Shown: positions 53,960-63,999, numbered from the stretch's first letter. The stretch: DNA of 64,000 nt from Deltaproteobacteria bacterium (GCA_002748835.1 PDTL01000017.1:1-64000), one strand, 5' to 3'. The notes: generated by a model from the sequence alone, not told the origin. Translations and numbers: made by a program.

Positions 53960-54594
53960 AGCCTCAGGCCATTGAAGATTTAAGTTTTTCCATTATTGAC
54001 GCGGAAGCCCCCGCCCACGACTACGACCCGGCAACCTGGTCCATCATCCGCCGGATGATCCATAGCACCGCCGATTTTGACTATGCGTCTTGTGTGGTCG
54101 TTTCGCCGACTGCCGTCACTGCTGGTATCCAGGCATTGCAACAGGGCTGTACGATTATCACAGATACGGAAATGGCACGGATGGGCATCCGGAAAGCGCC
54201 GCTAAAGGCCTTTAACAGCCAGGTCATCTGCCGGATTCAGGATCCGGAAGTGGCCCGTATCGCTGAAGAAAAGGGCATCACCCGGGCCAAAGCTGCGGTG
54301 GACCAGGTCGCGGACGCTTATGGCACGGATATTTTTGTGATTGGTAATGCGCCCACCGCCCTGCTCCGTATTGTCGAACTCACCGCCCAGGGCAAACTGA
54401 ACCCGGCCCTGGTGGTCGGCCTGCCTGTGGGGTTTGTGAATGCGGCGGAATCAAAGGCCGCCTTGCGGCAGACCGCGATCCCCCACATCACCAACATCGG
54501 GCGGAAAGGCGGTTCACCGGTGGCGGCAAGTGTCATCAATGCACTGATTCTGCTTGCCCTTGGGTCCACCCCTCATTCTGGAGAGATGCCATGA
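53956..54594 (+). CDS. cbiC: Cobalt-precorrin-8 methylmutase
   Basis: RRMIHSTADFDYAS contains the catalytic His. TDTEMARMGIRKAPL, IGNAPTALLRIVEL, VVGLPVGFVNAAESK and ITNIGRKGGSPVAASVINALI are the ring-binding motifs of the CbiC/CobH family. It shifts a methyl from C11 to C12 to make cobyrinate. Length 212 is typical. It overlaps cbiA and cbiL by four bases each. Confidence 0.97.
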   Translation: MKPQAIEDLSFSIIDAEAPAHDYDPATWSIIRRMIHSTADFDYASCVVVSPTAVTAGIQALQQGCTIITDTEMARMGIRKAPLKAFNSQVICRIQDPEVARIAEEKGITRAKAAVDQVADAYGTDIFVIGNAPTALLRIVELTAQGKLNPALVVGLPVGFVNAAESKAALRQTAIPHITNIGRKGGSPVAASVINALILLALGSTPHSGEMP

Positions 54595-55379
54595 CCAGCG
54601 GCACCCTGTACGGTATCGGCGTCGGCCCCGGCGACCCGGAGCTGATCACCGTGAAAGCAGTGCGCGTTCTCGAGCACTGCACCCATATTTTCACGGCAAC
54701 CTCCCCGAAAAAAACAGACAGTCTGGCCCTTGAGATCGCGCGGCCCTATCTTTCCGAAACCGCCCAGATTTCCCAGCTGTTTTTTCCCATGACCAAATCC
54801 GCTGAAGTTCTGGATACCGCGTGGGAAAACAATGCCCGGATCGTTCTCAACGTTCTGTCCGGCGGCGAGAATGCCGCGTTCCTGACCCTGGGCGATCCCC
54901 TGATCTATTCCACATTCAGTTATCTCATGGCAGCAATCCGTGCGCAGTGTCCTGAGGCATCCATCAAGACCCTTCCCGGCATCACCTCGTTCCAGGCCGC
55001 ATCGGCCCGCCTGAACATGCCGCTCGTGGAAGCGGAAGAATCCCTGCTCATCACCTCGGGAGCGTTTGGTGGCAACGGCCTCAGGCAGGCCGACCTTGCA
55101 GCGGAGAATGTGGTGCTGTTAAAGGCGTATAAGCATGTCCCCGATATTATCCGCACCCTGAAGGAAACCGGCCGCCTGCACACGAGCCGGGCCATCTCCC
55201 ACTGCAGCAGGCCCGGCGAACGAATCGTTAACAACATCAGCGATCTTGAAGACCAGTCACCTGATTACTGGACCCTGATCATCAGTAAAAAAAAACGGCA
55301 GATGCGCCCTGATTTGGGTATCTATCCGGCGTCAACAGCGGGTCAGGATCACGCACCAGCCGGTGACCGGTCCTTCTAA
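54591..55379 (+). CDS. cbiL: Cobalt-factor II / precorrin-2 C20-methyltransferase
   Basis: The tetrapyrrole methylase fold opens with LYGIGVGPGDPELITVKAVRVL. LTLGDPLIYSTFSYLM and LPGITSFQAASARLNMPL are the SAM- and substrate-binding loops of the C20 enzyme. It adds the C20 methyl early in corrin construction. The last 25 residues are unconserved. It ends the operon. The other cbi genes of the pathway are not in the window. Confidence 0.95.
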   Translation: MTSGTLYGIGVGPGDPELITVKAVRVLEHCTHIFTATSPKKTDSLALEIARPYLSETAQISQLFFPMTKSAEVLDTAWENNARIVLNVLSGGENAAFLTLGDPLIYSTFSYLMAAIRAQCPEASIKTLPGITSFQAASARLNMPLVEAEESLLITSGAFGGNGLRQADLAAENVVLLKAYKHVPDIIRTLKETGRLHTSRAISHCSRPGERIVNNISDLEDQSPDYWTLIISKKKRQMRPDLGIYPASTAGQDHAPAGDRSF

Positions 55380-55440
55380 GTGTCAAACCAGTTATTGCCA
55401 TTTTATATTTCGTAAGTTGCTCTTGCAGTCCGGCGTAAAG

Positions 55441-55690
55441 TTATGCACCAATTATTTCATTCAATCCTTCAATTATTAACTCAAGTTCTTTAGGCTTTGC
55501 CTTGCCAAGATTTTTCCGCAAACGTTTTACAGATAGTATTCGGATTTGACTTATTTTTACCCAGGATATTTTGGGAAGTTTTGTTTCTTCAAGCTCAAGC
55601 GTCAGCATCTTTGTACGTTGGAATGATCACCGAGCCCCCGTTCATATAGTCTGATGGATGTATCATAACCAATCCTGAAGCCTTTCCGAT
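55441..55690 (-). pseudogene. MazF/PemK-type toxin remnant
   Basis: The minus strand first reads GLVMIHPSDYMNGGSVIIPTYKDA. Then, in another frame from ATG 55608, it reads MLTLELEETKLPKISWVKISQIRILSVKRLRKNLGKAKPKELELIIEGLNEIIGA. The second part is the conserved C-terminal half of MazF-family endoribonucleases (…K-x-S-W-V-K-x-x-Q-I-R-x-x-S…). A frameshift splits the gene and the true N-terminus is missing, so no active toxin is made. No antitoxin gene is next to it. The DNA here is AT-rich and also separates two operons. Confidence 0.68.
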
Positions 55691-55723
55691 ACGTCGCGCG
55701 AATCGTGTACAAAACGGCTTATA

Positions 55724-57481
55724 TTATTCAAAAAATGACCTATACTTTGAACAGAAATAGGCATTCTTTTTCTGATCCTTTTCCCAAAATTCTTTCTCCA
55801 AGAACCACCAGGTATACTGATAGTGCCTTAGCACACTGCACTCCCATTGCGTCAGCTTGTCCACTTCCATGTCAGCAGGAAAAGAAAGTTGCTCCAAAAA
55901 TATTTTTTTATTAATTTCAAATAATTGTAAAATATCTGGAATTTTCTCCTTTGATTTTGTCCATCGCCGTAAAGGCCCGACAGGATATGAATTCGGATAA
56001 ACACTGGCTAGTTTGGACTGGAATGAACCCATTGTATAAACCGGATTTTCTATCTTAGCACCTACAGATGACAGGGATAAAAACCCAGGGGACGCGGAAT
56101 CTTCCAAACCCAACTGATGGATGACATTTCTTCTATACCACTCAGCATTCCACATGCCTTCCATAATAATGACTGCACCTGCATTTAAATTTAGAATCTG
56201 CTGTCCATAAAGCAATCCTATATAATCAGGATCTGAGTCCACTATCACAACAGCATTATCTTCAACTAAGGAAAATGTATTACGGATGTGTAAATCAAAA
56301 AAAGTCTCCTCTTTCCGATCAGCTTCTGGAAACTGAGTTAGAACATGAAATACAATTACGATTATAACGAAAACCCTACCCAAACCTCGTGAGCGTAACT
56401 TCATTTTAAGTCTCTTATACGATAGGGAGATGGGAAAGGCCATCAACATAATGGGTAAGGCGAAAAAACGCTCTGCGATTGACTTCCCAAAAGCATCAGA
56501 TGGGATACTAAAAAGAGCAATAAACACAATACCCGTAAAAAAAATACTTATAAGTATTCCAAAAGTAAAATAATTTTCTTTATAATTGTCGTCTGACCCA
56601 CGCAAACCTTTTATCATCAAAAATACACCATGCAATACGAACGGGCACAGTATATAAGAAAAGAATATAGGCAAGCTTTGGCCAAAGTAGCTTAATGCAT
56701 TGTACCAGTATCCTTGGAGATCTGCTGACAGTGAGAACGTCCCATATTCACGTCTCAGTACATGTGTAAGAAACCTGTCCATCGGTACAGACCAGTCTCC
56801 CCAAACAAAGGCGCCATCTGCCAAAGATGAAAAAAAGTACACAAGTGGGACTAAACCGATCCCTGCGCCGATAATAAAAAAGGTTAGGCAAACAATTCGG
56901 TTCTCTGAGCAAGCCCACCATATGATAGCTGCAAATGGCAACATAAACGCCATTGAGTGATGATTACAGAAGCTAAGACCAAAAGACATTCCTAATATAA
57001 CAAACCAGAACCGTTGAAGCTTTGGTTGATCTACGTTATGAAGACATTTCCAACCAGAATAAAGGCATAAACTCGCAAGAAATAAATTTAATGCAAAAGG
57101 TTCGATACCGGTTGCAGCTCTCCAAACCACAGCAGTCAGATAGACCCCATAAACCCCAATTATAGCTGAGTCCAGGTCTCTACTAACTGCCCGTGTTAAA
57201 GAAAAGATCAGTAATACTGACAAAAAAGTACAGGCAACAGAAACGGCTGATAGAAGAGGAATTAAACTAAATAAATCACTAAATATTTTTGCAAGATGTA
57301 AAATCAATAAATAGAAGGGATATCCGGGGGGATGCCCTATGCCCCCTTTAGCTGCAATAATAACAAATTCTGCAGCATCATAGTCCGTTATCGTCACTGG
57401 CATGCTGATACAATACAGGACCAGTATCGGTAGTAACGGCAACCAGGAATGAGAGTTACGAATACCCCTGAGAGCTTGCAT
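55724..57481 (-). CDS. DUF2723-type GT-C membrane protein
   Basis: Of about 585 residues, the first two thirds are membrane helices. The first loop has TDYDAAEFVIIAAKGGIGHPPGYPFYLLIL, the DUF2723 signature with the Asp-Glu and HPPGYP motifs of GT-C glycosyltransferases. The C-terminus is soluble with NAVVIVDSDPDYIGLLYGQQIL. It probably transfers a sugar from a lipid carrier in the periplasm. The ATG at 57481, with AAAGGG before it, is preferred over 57538. DNA is AT-rich compared with the rest of the window. Confidence 0.8.
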   Translation of the reverse strand: MQALRGIRNSHSWLPLLPILVLYCISMPVTITDYDAAEFVIIAAKGGIGHPPGYPFYLLILHLAKIFSDLFSLIPLLSAVSVACTFLSVLLIFSLTRAVSRDLDSAIIGVYGVYLTAVVWRAATGIEPFALNLFLASLCLYSGWKCLHNVDQPKLQRFWFVILGMSFGLSFCNHHSMAFMLPFAAIIWWACSENRIVCLTFFIIGAGIGLVPLVYFFSSLADGAFVWGDWSVPMDRFLTHVLRREYGTFSLSADLQGYWYNALSYFGQSLPIFFSYILCPFVLHGVFLMIKGLRGSDDNYKENYFTFGILISIFFTGIVFIALFSIPSDAFGKSIAERFFALPIMLMAFPISLSYKRLKMKLRSRGLGRVFVIIVIVFHVLTQFPEADRKEETFFDLHIRNTFSLVEDNAVVIVDSDPDYIGLLYGQQILNLNAGAVIIMEGMWNAEWYRRNVIHQLGLEDSASPGFLSLSSVGAKIENPVYTMGSFQSKLASVYPNSYPVGPLRRWTKSKEKIPDILQLFEINKKIFLEQLSFPADMEVDKLTQWECSVLRHYQYTWWFLEKEFWEKDQKKNAYFCSKYRSFFE

Positions 57482-57515
57482 TCTCGCCCTTTCATTATCT
57501 TGGAAAAGATAGGTA

Positions 57516-59306
57516 TCAACGCTCAGAAAATTCAACACCGTAATCGTTTGGCGGTACCGGTAACGATTTCCAAAACTGTTTTATCACCTCATGAACACCA
57601 TAGGCAGAGATGATGTGGTTTTCTTTCCACGTACGAACGGGTCTGTCCTTTTTGTTTTTCCATAAAATCATGTCTCGGCCGCTTATCGCATCTGGATAAC
57701 GCGCCTTTATTTCGTACGACGGTAACGGTGTCGGCTGGCCCTGAGCGTTCCAATAAACAAGCGTTCCGTTTACATCTTCCAAAAACGCCGGTAGTACCAC
57801 GCCCATTTTATTCATCGACAACAAAACCGTGCGACCCTGTATAACGCTGACCAATGGAGAGGCTCCCGAGGAAGCATCTGTAATAATGTGGCTGGCATAT
57901 TCTGCCGGCATACTTTTATTTTCTACAATATTCCAGGAAAAAGTGTCATAAAATGGAACCGCATGATGCAAATAGTAATATCCTCCCGTGTTGAAATAGG
58001 GACGCGTTGCATCAATAACCCCCCGCACAGAATCGTCGGCACCCAAATCACGATAGACCTGAAATGATGGGTCTTGCCCACGCAAAAAATTGACTCTCCC
58101 GGTCTCACGGGAAAACCCCGTGTAAATGGCATGTTGAAACGGGATGAGATTGAAAAGGCCCAAGACAGAAACAAACGCCGCCGCCCCCCCTATCATTTTG
58201 CGGCGAACAAACGCATTATTCTTTACAGATGTCGTCTCTACAGCAGTAAAATCAGCTAGTAACAAAAGCCATAAGGGGATGAATGCATAGACAAACCGAT
58301 ATTCGCGGTGGTTCTGCATCATGTGCGGAAGTAAAATCAGCAGCAGCAACACCACCACAAGACCGCGCCGTTTCAGATGCCCCACGACACCGAATATCGC
58401 CAGTGCACCCAAACCACAACTCGCCGACAGCCACCAACCCAATAAGATTAACGGCGACGATTCGCCCGCCCGCGACGCACCCACAATGACATTCATCATA
58501 AAATTAACATAATAGGAATGATAGGGAGCACCCCAGGTGAACATTTCTAGAATACCCACCGCTGCGGTTACCGCAGCCGCACCCGCAAACAAAGCAAGCC
58601 GCGCATGCAAACCGTCGGCACCAACAGCCAGCCATGACAAAATAAAAATAAATCCCACCACTGGCACATATTGCAATCGTACCGATGCTATGAGCGCGCA
58701 CAAACATCCCGCGGCTGCCGCTTGTTTGATGATCCGTGTTTGTATTTCGCCTCTCGCCGGAGATAGTGGAAAAACAGCCAACAACAAAAACAGCAATGAT
58801 GTTGCGACAAATTCCGTCATTGGTTTGTGCGCAAAAACGATCAACTCGTACCAAAATGACCCCAGCAGCAACGCCAAACGTGCCGTTGTTTCGTTCCAAT
58901 GACGGCGAGAGAAAAAGTACATGCCCAACGGAATAAAAAGTGACAGCGCACAAAAAACCAATTTGACCGCCGTAATATAATACACCGGAGCGTCCATCCC
59001 CGCCAAACTGCAAAGGTATAAGATCGCGGACACTACGCCCGGTACGATCCACGAACGTGCACCGTAAAAATACTCCCAATAGGAGATGCCTGAGCCAAAA
59101 ACCAACTGGTGCGCGGGCTCTAAATATTGCATGATTTCATCCGGATGGATGACAAAATCACCCACCAGGGAAACAAACGCCCTCAAAATAAAGGCCAGTA
59201 ACAAAAAAAACGGCAGCCATGACCATACCGGCTGAGAATCATTCTGCGGGTGAAGAAAAGACGCACCACCGATCAAGATCTTCTCTTTGACGGATTTGGA
59301 TTCCAT
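57516..59306 (-). CDS. GT-C glycosyltransferase, Alg9/PIG-B (GT22)-like
   Basis: This is an integral membrane protein of 596 residues. Its first periplasmic loop reads DFVIHPDEIMQYLEPAHQLVFGSGISYWEYFYGARSWIVPG, the HPDE...EP motif of dolichol-phosphate-mannose-dependent mannosyltransferases, here presumably using polyprenyl-phosphate sugars. Multiple helices follow, then a C-terminal periplasmic domain. The ATG at 59306 with AAAGG fits; the residues before it in the ORF track are a read-through of the upstream stop. It is co-directional with the LTA-synthase-like gene. Confidence 0.85.
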   Translation of the reverse strand: MESKSVKEKILIGGASFLHPQNDSQPVWSWLPFFLLLAFILRAFVSLVGDFVIHPDEIMQYLEPAHQLVFGSGISYWEYFYGARSWIVPGVVSAILYLCSLAGMDAPVYYITAVKLVFCALSLFIPLGMYFFSRRHWNETTARLALLLGSFWYELIVFAHKPMTEFVATSLLFLLLAVFPLSPARGEIQTRIIKQAAAAGCLCALIASVRLQYVPVVGFIFILSWLAVGADGLHARLALFAGAAAVTAAVGILEMFTWGAPYHSYYVNFMMNVIVGASRAGESSPLILLGWWLSASCGLGALAIFGVVGHLKRRGLVVVLLLLILLPHMMQNHREYRFVYAFIPLWLLLLADFTAVETTSVKNNAFVRRKMIGGAAAFVSVLGLFNLIPFQHAIYTGFSRETGRVNFLRGQDPSFQVYRDLGADDSVRGVIDATRPYFNTGGYYYLHHAVPFYDTFSWNIVENKSMPAEYASHIITDASSGASPLVSVIQGRTVLLSMNKMGVVLPAFLEDVNGTLVYWNAQGQPTPLPSYEIKARYPDAISGRDMILWKNKKDRPVRTWKENHIISAYGVHEVIKQFWKSLPVPPNDYGVEFSER

Positions 59307-59331
59307 GGATAAGCCTTTCTCAAGACAGCTT

Positions 59332-61380
59332 TTATTCAATATCATGATGAATATTGTTGTTGAATATCCATTCCATAATTTGCAACGTCTCAACGGCTTT
59401 CTTTGTATTGGTCTCCACCTTCGGATCGACATCAAAAAGCGCGCGGCGTGATGTCTCGTCCAGCAGATACTGATACGATGTTTCCGTTACCCGATGGCCA
59501 TTTCCCCCATAATATGGAACACCCTCATTGAAATAGACTAAATTATACGATTTATTAAAAAAGATTGGACCCCGCAAGGCAGAAGGAACAAAAAAATGAA
59601 CCCCCAAAATTTTGTTTGACGGCGTTTCGCCCATTAAATGGCATATCGTCGGATACAAATCATTTACACTCACAATTGATTTACAATACTGTTTTCTGTA
59701 CGTATGCACCGATTCCTCCATTCCGGGAATGGTGATCATAACCGGAACGCGATGCTCCCCCAACCCTTTTAACGGCAATTGCGACACAGACTCGAGCGAC
59801 AGCCACGACGCATCGGACAGTGGAGGGCGATGATCACCGAATAAAACAACCATTGCATTATCCAACCCGCCGCCTGTTTCCATCTTGTTCATAAATATAC
59901 CTAATGCATCATCCGTATAGCGAACAAGCGTAAGGTATGTCGCCAATTCACTGGCATCTTCAGAAAGACCCGTGCGTATTTTTTGATACACGCTTTCATA
60001 ATCAGCAGGTATATCGATAAAAGGATGGTGGTTACTCAATGTAATCAAGTACGCAAAATAGTTCTCTTTCTTTGACAGTAACGCATCCGCTACCTCTGAA
60101 AAAAAAGCTTTGTCAGATACGCCCATCCCAAAGGTATCCGTTGCAGAAAATTGATCTTTGAAGTAAAGGTGTTGAAATCCGTAAACAGGATGATTTACCC
60201 CCCGTCTCCAGAATGAAGCCGTGTTCCCATGAAACGAAATCGTATGGTATCCCATTTGGTTAAAAACCGCAGGTAATGCCTGGATTGGCTTTAACCGGTT
60301 AACAAGAAGCGGCGTACTAATATCACGAGACGGAAAAAGACCGGTACATATGGCAAACTCTGCATCAGCAGACCCCCCGTATTTAATCTGATCAACGGCC
60401 CACGACCAGTAAAGCGATGCATCAATTAAACGGTTCAGGGTTGGGGTAATCTCTACCCCGCCAACAGTTAGGGCAATAACTGAGGGATGGAACGATTCCA
60501 AAGCGATCATGATCAGGTTGCGGTTACGGGCGGCGCCATAAAAAGGGCTGTCGATCTGATTCAATCGTTCAATATCTTTAAATACCTTTTTGGCAACGGC
60601 AAGCGCTTCGGGTTCGGGCTTAGCGACATCAGTTGCCAGTATTTCCTGAAGTTCCATCGTATAAAAGCTGAAAAGCCCAAACACTTTGGCAAAATTTACA
60701 TCTGATGAGACATAGAGCGGGCTGCTCTTATGCGTCACAACAGCACCTGAAGCCGTCCCAATATACATCTTCTTTTCGAGTGGATCTAAGATGACGTCTC
60801 GGGAAGGCAGGTAAAAGGCAAGATTTAATGCATAAATTCCCACTAGACAAAAAAGGATTCCCAAGGCCTTGTCAAAAATAAAATTAGATGTGCCCGTTGA
60901 TAGGCTGTCATTCCCCTGCTTATGAATGCCTGCGTAAGTTAACGAAAGAAAGACAAATGGCACAAAAATCATCACATCCGACCAGGACAATATGTCTATA
61001 ATACTTTCTTTGACACCATAGGCCTGGCCAACATACACGAAGCTTGATAATGGGATCAGCGTAGAAAAAAAATAGTAATTAATTCGGTTTATTACTAGAA
61101 GACCGATGAGTAGGCCCGCCCCTCCGAACAAGGCCCACCCTCTTGTCCGCCGTTTAAACACAATAAGGCAGATACCTGCTATCAGCAAAGGAACGCCGGC
61201 ATACCAGTATGGAATTTGAAAAACAGCATGATCTTTCAAATAGGAAATGATCGCCTGATCAATCAAATAATCGGGGAGATGAAGGTTCTCAATGAATCGT
61301 CTTTCAAAAAATACACAGAGAAAAATAAATACAAGTGAATGCATCAAGACAGATATTTTTGATAAAAACCACTCTTTCAT
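59332..61380 (-). CDS. LTA synthase-family sulfatase-like enzyme
   Basis: Five or so N-terminal helices are followed by an extracellular sulfatase-fold domain. Metal residues are visible at MIALESFHP (Glu295) and LFGDHRPPL. The nucleophile site reads KYGGSADAEF, so Ser337 replaces the Thr of the usual GxTSDAEF. YHTISFHGNTASFWRRGVNHPVYGFQ is also typical. Homologues transfer phosphoglycerol or phosphoethanolamine to surface glycans or lipids. This one probably decorates a product of the neighbouring GT-C enzymes. Length 682. Confidence 0.87.
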   Translation of the reverse strand: MKEWFLSKISVLMHSLVFIFLCVFFERRFIENLHLPDYLIDQAIISYLKDHAVFQIPYWYAGVPLLIAGICLIVFKRRTRGWALFGGAGLLIGLLVINRINYYFFSTLIPLSSFVYVGQAYGVKESIIDILSWSDVMIFVPFVFLSLTYAGIHKQGNDSLSTGTSNFIFDKALGILFCLVGIYALNLAFYLPSRDVILDPLEKKMYIGTASGAVVTHKSSPLYVSSDVNFAKVFGLFSFYTMELQEILATDVAKPEPEALAVAKKVFKDIERLNQIDSPFYGAARNRNLIMIALESFHPSVIALTVGGVEITPTLNRLIDASLYWSWAVDQIKYGGSADAEFAICTGLFPSRDISTPLLVNRLKPIQALPAVFNQMGYHTISFHGNTASFWRRGVNHPVYGFQHLYFKDQFSATDTFGMGVSDKAFFSEVADALLSKKENYFAYLITLSNHHPFIDIPADYESVYQKIRTGLSEDASELATYLTLVRYTDDALGIFMNKMETGGGLDNAMVVLFGDHRPPLSDASWLSLESVSQLPLKGLGEHRVPVMITIPGMEESVHTYRKQYCKSIVSVNDLYPTICHLMGETPSNKILGVHFFVPSALRGPIFFNKSYNLVYFNEGVPYYGGNGHRVTETSYQYLLDETSRRALFDVDPKVETNTKKAVETLQIMEWIFNNNIHHDIE

Positions 61381-61421
61381 TCTGGCGCCTCTTCTACAAT
61401 TTATTCAAATGAACCAGAATG

Positions 61422-62363
61422 TTAAATAGAAAAATCAACAGAAAATCCTGGCATAAAAGTCTTCCCGGATGGATTCACACGAATAATGGGTCTTAGCTTA
61501 AACCGTTTTACAGCCGTTTCAATCATTTTTTTCCGGCGGGCGTCATTGCGTTTTCGCACAGATTGCATCCCGCCGTATATATTTCCGGAATAAAAACCAA
61601 ACGCCACGGTGCCGATAACAGCACCCAGGGCCGCATGCCCGTCTTCAAACGCATCTACAGATGCCAGAATCAGCCCTGTATTCAGCAGTGCCGCTACCAA
61701 AGCATCCTGATAGCGGCCGGCATAGGCATACCCGGCACCGGGGATAAGGGATAACATCCCGCCAAGTGCAGATGATTTCCATCCGTTTTTTCCTTCTGTA
61801 TTCAGCCATTGAATCAATGCGTCCGATGTTTCCGGTTGTGCCTCAGGGGACATGCGGGTAAAGGCCTCTATGGCATTGGCAAACGGAGGCGCGTCACCCA
61901 TTTCAAGAAAGGTCCACCCCATGACATAGTAGGCCCTGTCCACTGCGCCCGGATCCGGGCGTGCGCTGACAATATTCTGTAACGCCTGAATGGCGCCGGG
62001 TCCGTCACCTAACTGCCGCCGGCAGGCGCTCAGCATATGACAGGCGCCTTCCCATCGGCCGGTCTCAGATGCCATCTCCGGAAACGCCCCAGACGCGATG
62101 CGGGAAAAGGTTGAAATTGCAAGCGGCCAGTCCCCCGCATGATACAGACTCATTCCGGCTTTAAATTCCGCAATCTTTCCCTTCACCGTATCTGGATGTA
62201 AAAATGCATATCGTTTGAACTCGGTTGCAGCGCCTCGAAAGTCGCCTTGATCATACAGAGCGGCTGCAAACGCATAGAGATTTTCATCTAGAGGCTCCGC
62301 ATGACATAAAAGCGGAATAAAAAGAAACATCGTCAGGGCATAAAAAAAACGAACACCATGCAT
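61422..62363 (-). CDS. TPR-containing membrane protein
   Basis: A signal peptide precedes TPR-like repeats (residues about 25-190: AFAAALYDQGDFRGAATEFKRYAFLHPD; KAGMSLYHAGDWPLAISTFSRIA). The C-terminal part has the glycine-rich SALGGMLSLIPGAGYAYAGRYQDALVAALLNTGL and further hydrophobic helices. Function is unknown; the fold suggests a membrane-attached assembly factor. The ATG at 62363 is preferred because GGAGGA lies seven bases before it. It overlaps the YidD-like stop. Confidence 0.8.
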   Translation of the reverse strand: MHGVRFFYALTMFLFIPLLCHAEPLDENLYAFAAALYDQGDFRGAATEFKRYAFLHPDTVKGKIAEFKAGMSLYHAGDWPLAISTFSRIASGAFPEMASETGRWEGACHMLSACRRQLGDGPGAIQALQNIVSARPDPGAVDRAYYVMGWTFLEMGDAPPFANAIEAFTRMSPEAQPETSDALIQWLNTEGKNGWKSSALGGMLSLIPGAGYAYAGRYQDALVAALLNTGLILASVDAFEDGHAALGAVIGTVAFGFYSGNIYGGMQSVRKRNDARRKKMIETAVKRFKLRPIIRVNPSGKTFMPGFSVDFSI

Positions 62364-62761
62364 CACGGTTCCTCCGTATGCATCCGCTCCGGCCAGACAT
62401 AGTTTTCAAACAGCCCAGGGGTGCTGCCAAAGCATTCAGCTACCGGATCCGGAAACCGCTTTTGGCCGTTTATCATCACAGGAAACACACGGCGGATTTC
62501 GTCACGGCCGCAGCGCATCAATCGATCACAGGTCATGATCCATCCCCGGAACCCCCCAAATCGCAAGATCGCCTGCTGGGCATAGGTACGGCAGGAAGGA
62601 TGCATCACACACCGGTCCCCATCCGCCCGAGAAAGTGTCTGGGCATACAGCCCAAGGGTCAAAGAAAACGGGTCATCCCCATGCGCACCGCTTTCCGCAA
62701 CTGAACTAACGAAGAAAAAAACAAGCCAGACAAGCAGACGGCAGACAATCTTGGGCGTCAT
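62363..62761 (-). CDS. YidD-like protein with a signal peptide
   Basis: This 132-residue protein has [40 protein letters not shown], the YidD motif (C-x3-P-S-C-x2-Y...G...R-x2-R-C). Ordinary YidD is about 70-85 residues and lies next to oxaA/rnpA in the cytoplasmic leaflet. This one has an N-terminal signal peptide or anchor ([21 protein letters not shown]), a C-terminal extension and quite different neighbours, so its role in membrane-protein insertion is doubtful. It overlaps the stop of gspE (ATGA) and the start of the TPR protein. Confidence 0.82.
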   Translation of the reverse strand: MTPKIVCRLLVWLVFFFVSSVAESGAHGDDPFSLTLGLYAQTLSRADGDRCVMHPSCRTYAQQAILRFGGFRGWIMTCDRLMRCGRDEIRRVFPVMINGQKRFPDPVAECFGSTPGLFENYVWPERMHTEEP

Positions 62762-63999
62762 CGGCTGGCCACCCGCAGCACCTCTTCAATGGTCGTGGTG
62801 CCAGCCAGCACTTTGGCCAAACCATCCCGGCGCAGGGTGACCATCCCCTGTTTTTCAATCGCCTCTTGCTTGATCTGATTGCCGTCTGACGTATGCTGGA
62901 TCAGATTTCGCAGACCCGTATCCATCACCATGACTTCAAAGATACTCATCCGGCCTCGATATCCGGTGTTGATGCAGGCCTCACACCCTTTTGCCCGGTA
63001 AAGGGTCGCCCCCTTCATCTGCGCGGGGATGATACCGATTCGGGAAAGGGAAAACGCGTCCGGTGCGTATGCTTCCTTACACTTATCACACAGCACGCGC
63101 ACCAGCCGCTGGGCCACCACCGCCTTGACCGCGGAGGTCAGGAGGAAGGGTTCCACGCCAATATCGACCAGACGGGTCACGGCACTGGCAGCGTCATTGG
63201 TATGCAGGGTGGAAAAGACCAGATGCCCGGTCAAGGCAGACTGAACAGCGATCTCTGCTGTCTCCCCGTCCCGGATCTCACCCACCAGAATCACATCCGG
63301 GTCCTGCCGCACGATGGACCGAAGCCCCTTGGCAAAGGTCAGGTCAATCTTCGGATTCACCTGAATCTGACCGATACCCTTGATCTTGTATTCCACGGGA
63401 TCTTCAATGGTGATGATGTTCACGTTCGGCGAGTTCAAGTGATTTAAAATCGCATACAAGGTGGTGGTCTTCCCGCTTCCAGTGGGACCGGTCACCAGGA
63501 TGATCCCGTTGGGAAGCCGGATGAGACGCTCAAGGTCCGAACGGATTTCATCAGACATCCCGAGCTGAGACAACTCGAGCAGAGATGTGGATTTATTCAG
63601 CAATCGCAAGACCACCCGTTCGCCAAAGGTGGTGGGAACAATCGATACACGGATATCGATATCCTGGTGCCCGATGCGAACCTCCATACGACCGTCCTGA
63701 GGCAGGCGTTTTTCAGCGATATTCAGCTTGGCCATGACCTTGATCCGGGAAATCAATGACTGCTGAATCCACTTGGGCGGTGTCAGGAGGTCATACAGAA
63801 TACCATCCACCCGGTACCGGATCTTGAAGCTATCCTGAAACGGCTCGATATGAACGTCACTGGCCCGCGCCTTGATCGCCTGAGACAGGACATGGTTCAC
63901 CAGCTTAATGATCGGCGCATCGCGGGTATCGTCGAGAAGGTCGGCGGTTTCCTCGATCTCGGTGATAATACGGCTGCCGTTTTCCGCCATGTCTTCCAC
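62758..63999 (-). CDS. gspE: Type II secretion/type IV pilus assembly ATPase, C-terminal part
   Basis: This is 413 residues of the GspE/PilB ATPase, open at the window edge so the N-terminus is missing. Walker [11 protein letters not shown], Asp box TIEDPVEYK, Walker [16 protein letters not shown] and the His box are intact, as is the zinc-binding CDKC ... GCEAC. It powers pseudopilus or pilus assembly at the inner membrane. The presence of the Cys4 domain fits both GspE and PilB. It begins a run of co-directional genes down to 55.7 kb. Confidence 0.92.
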   Translation of the reverse strand: MEDMAENGSRIITEIEETADLLDDTRDAPIIKLVNHVLSQAIKARASDVHIEPFQDSFKIRYRVDGILYDLLTPPKWIQQSLISRIKVMAKLNIAEKRLPQDGRMEVRIGHQDIDIRVSIVPTTFGERVVLRLLNKSTSLLELSQLGMSDEIRSDLERLIRLPNGIILVTGPTGSGKTTTLYAILNHLNSPNVNIITIEDPVEYKIKGIGQIQVNPKIDLTFAKGLRSIVRQDPDVILVGEIRDGETAEIAVQSALTGHLVFSTLHTNDAASAVTRLVDIGVEPFLLTSAVKAVVAQRLVRVLCDKCKEAYAPDAFSLSRIGIIPAQMKGATLYRAKGCEACINTGYRGRMSIFEVMVMDTGLRNLIQHTSDGNQIKQEAIEKQGMVTLRRDGLAKVLAGTTTIEEVLRVASR

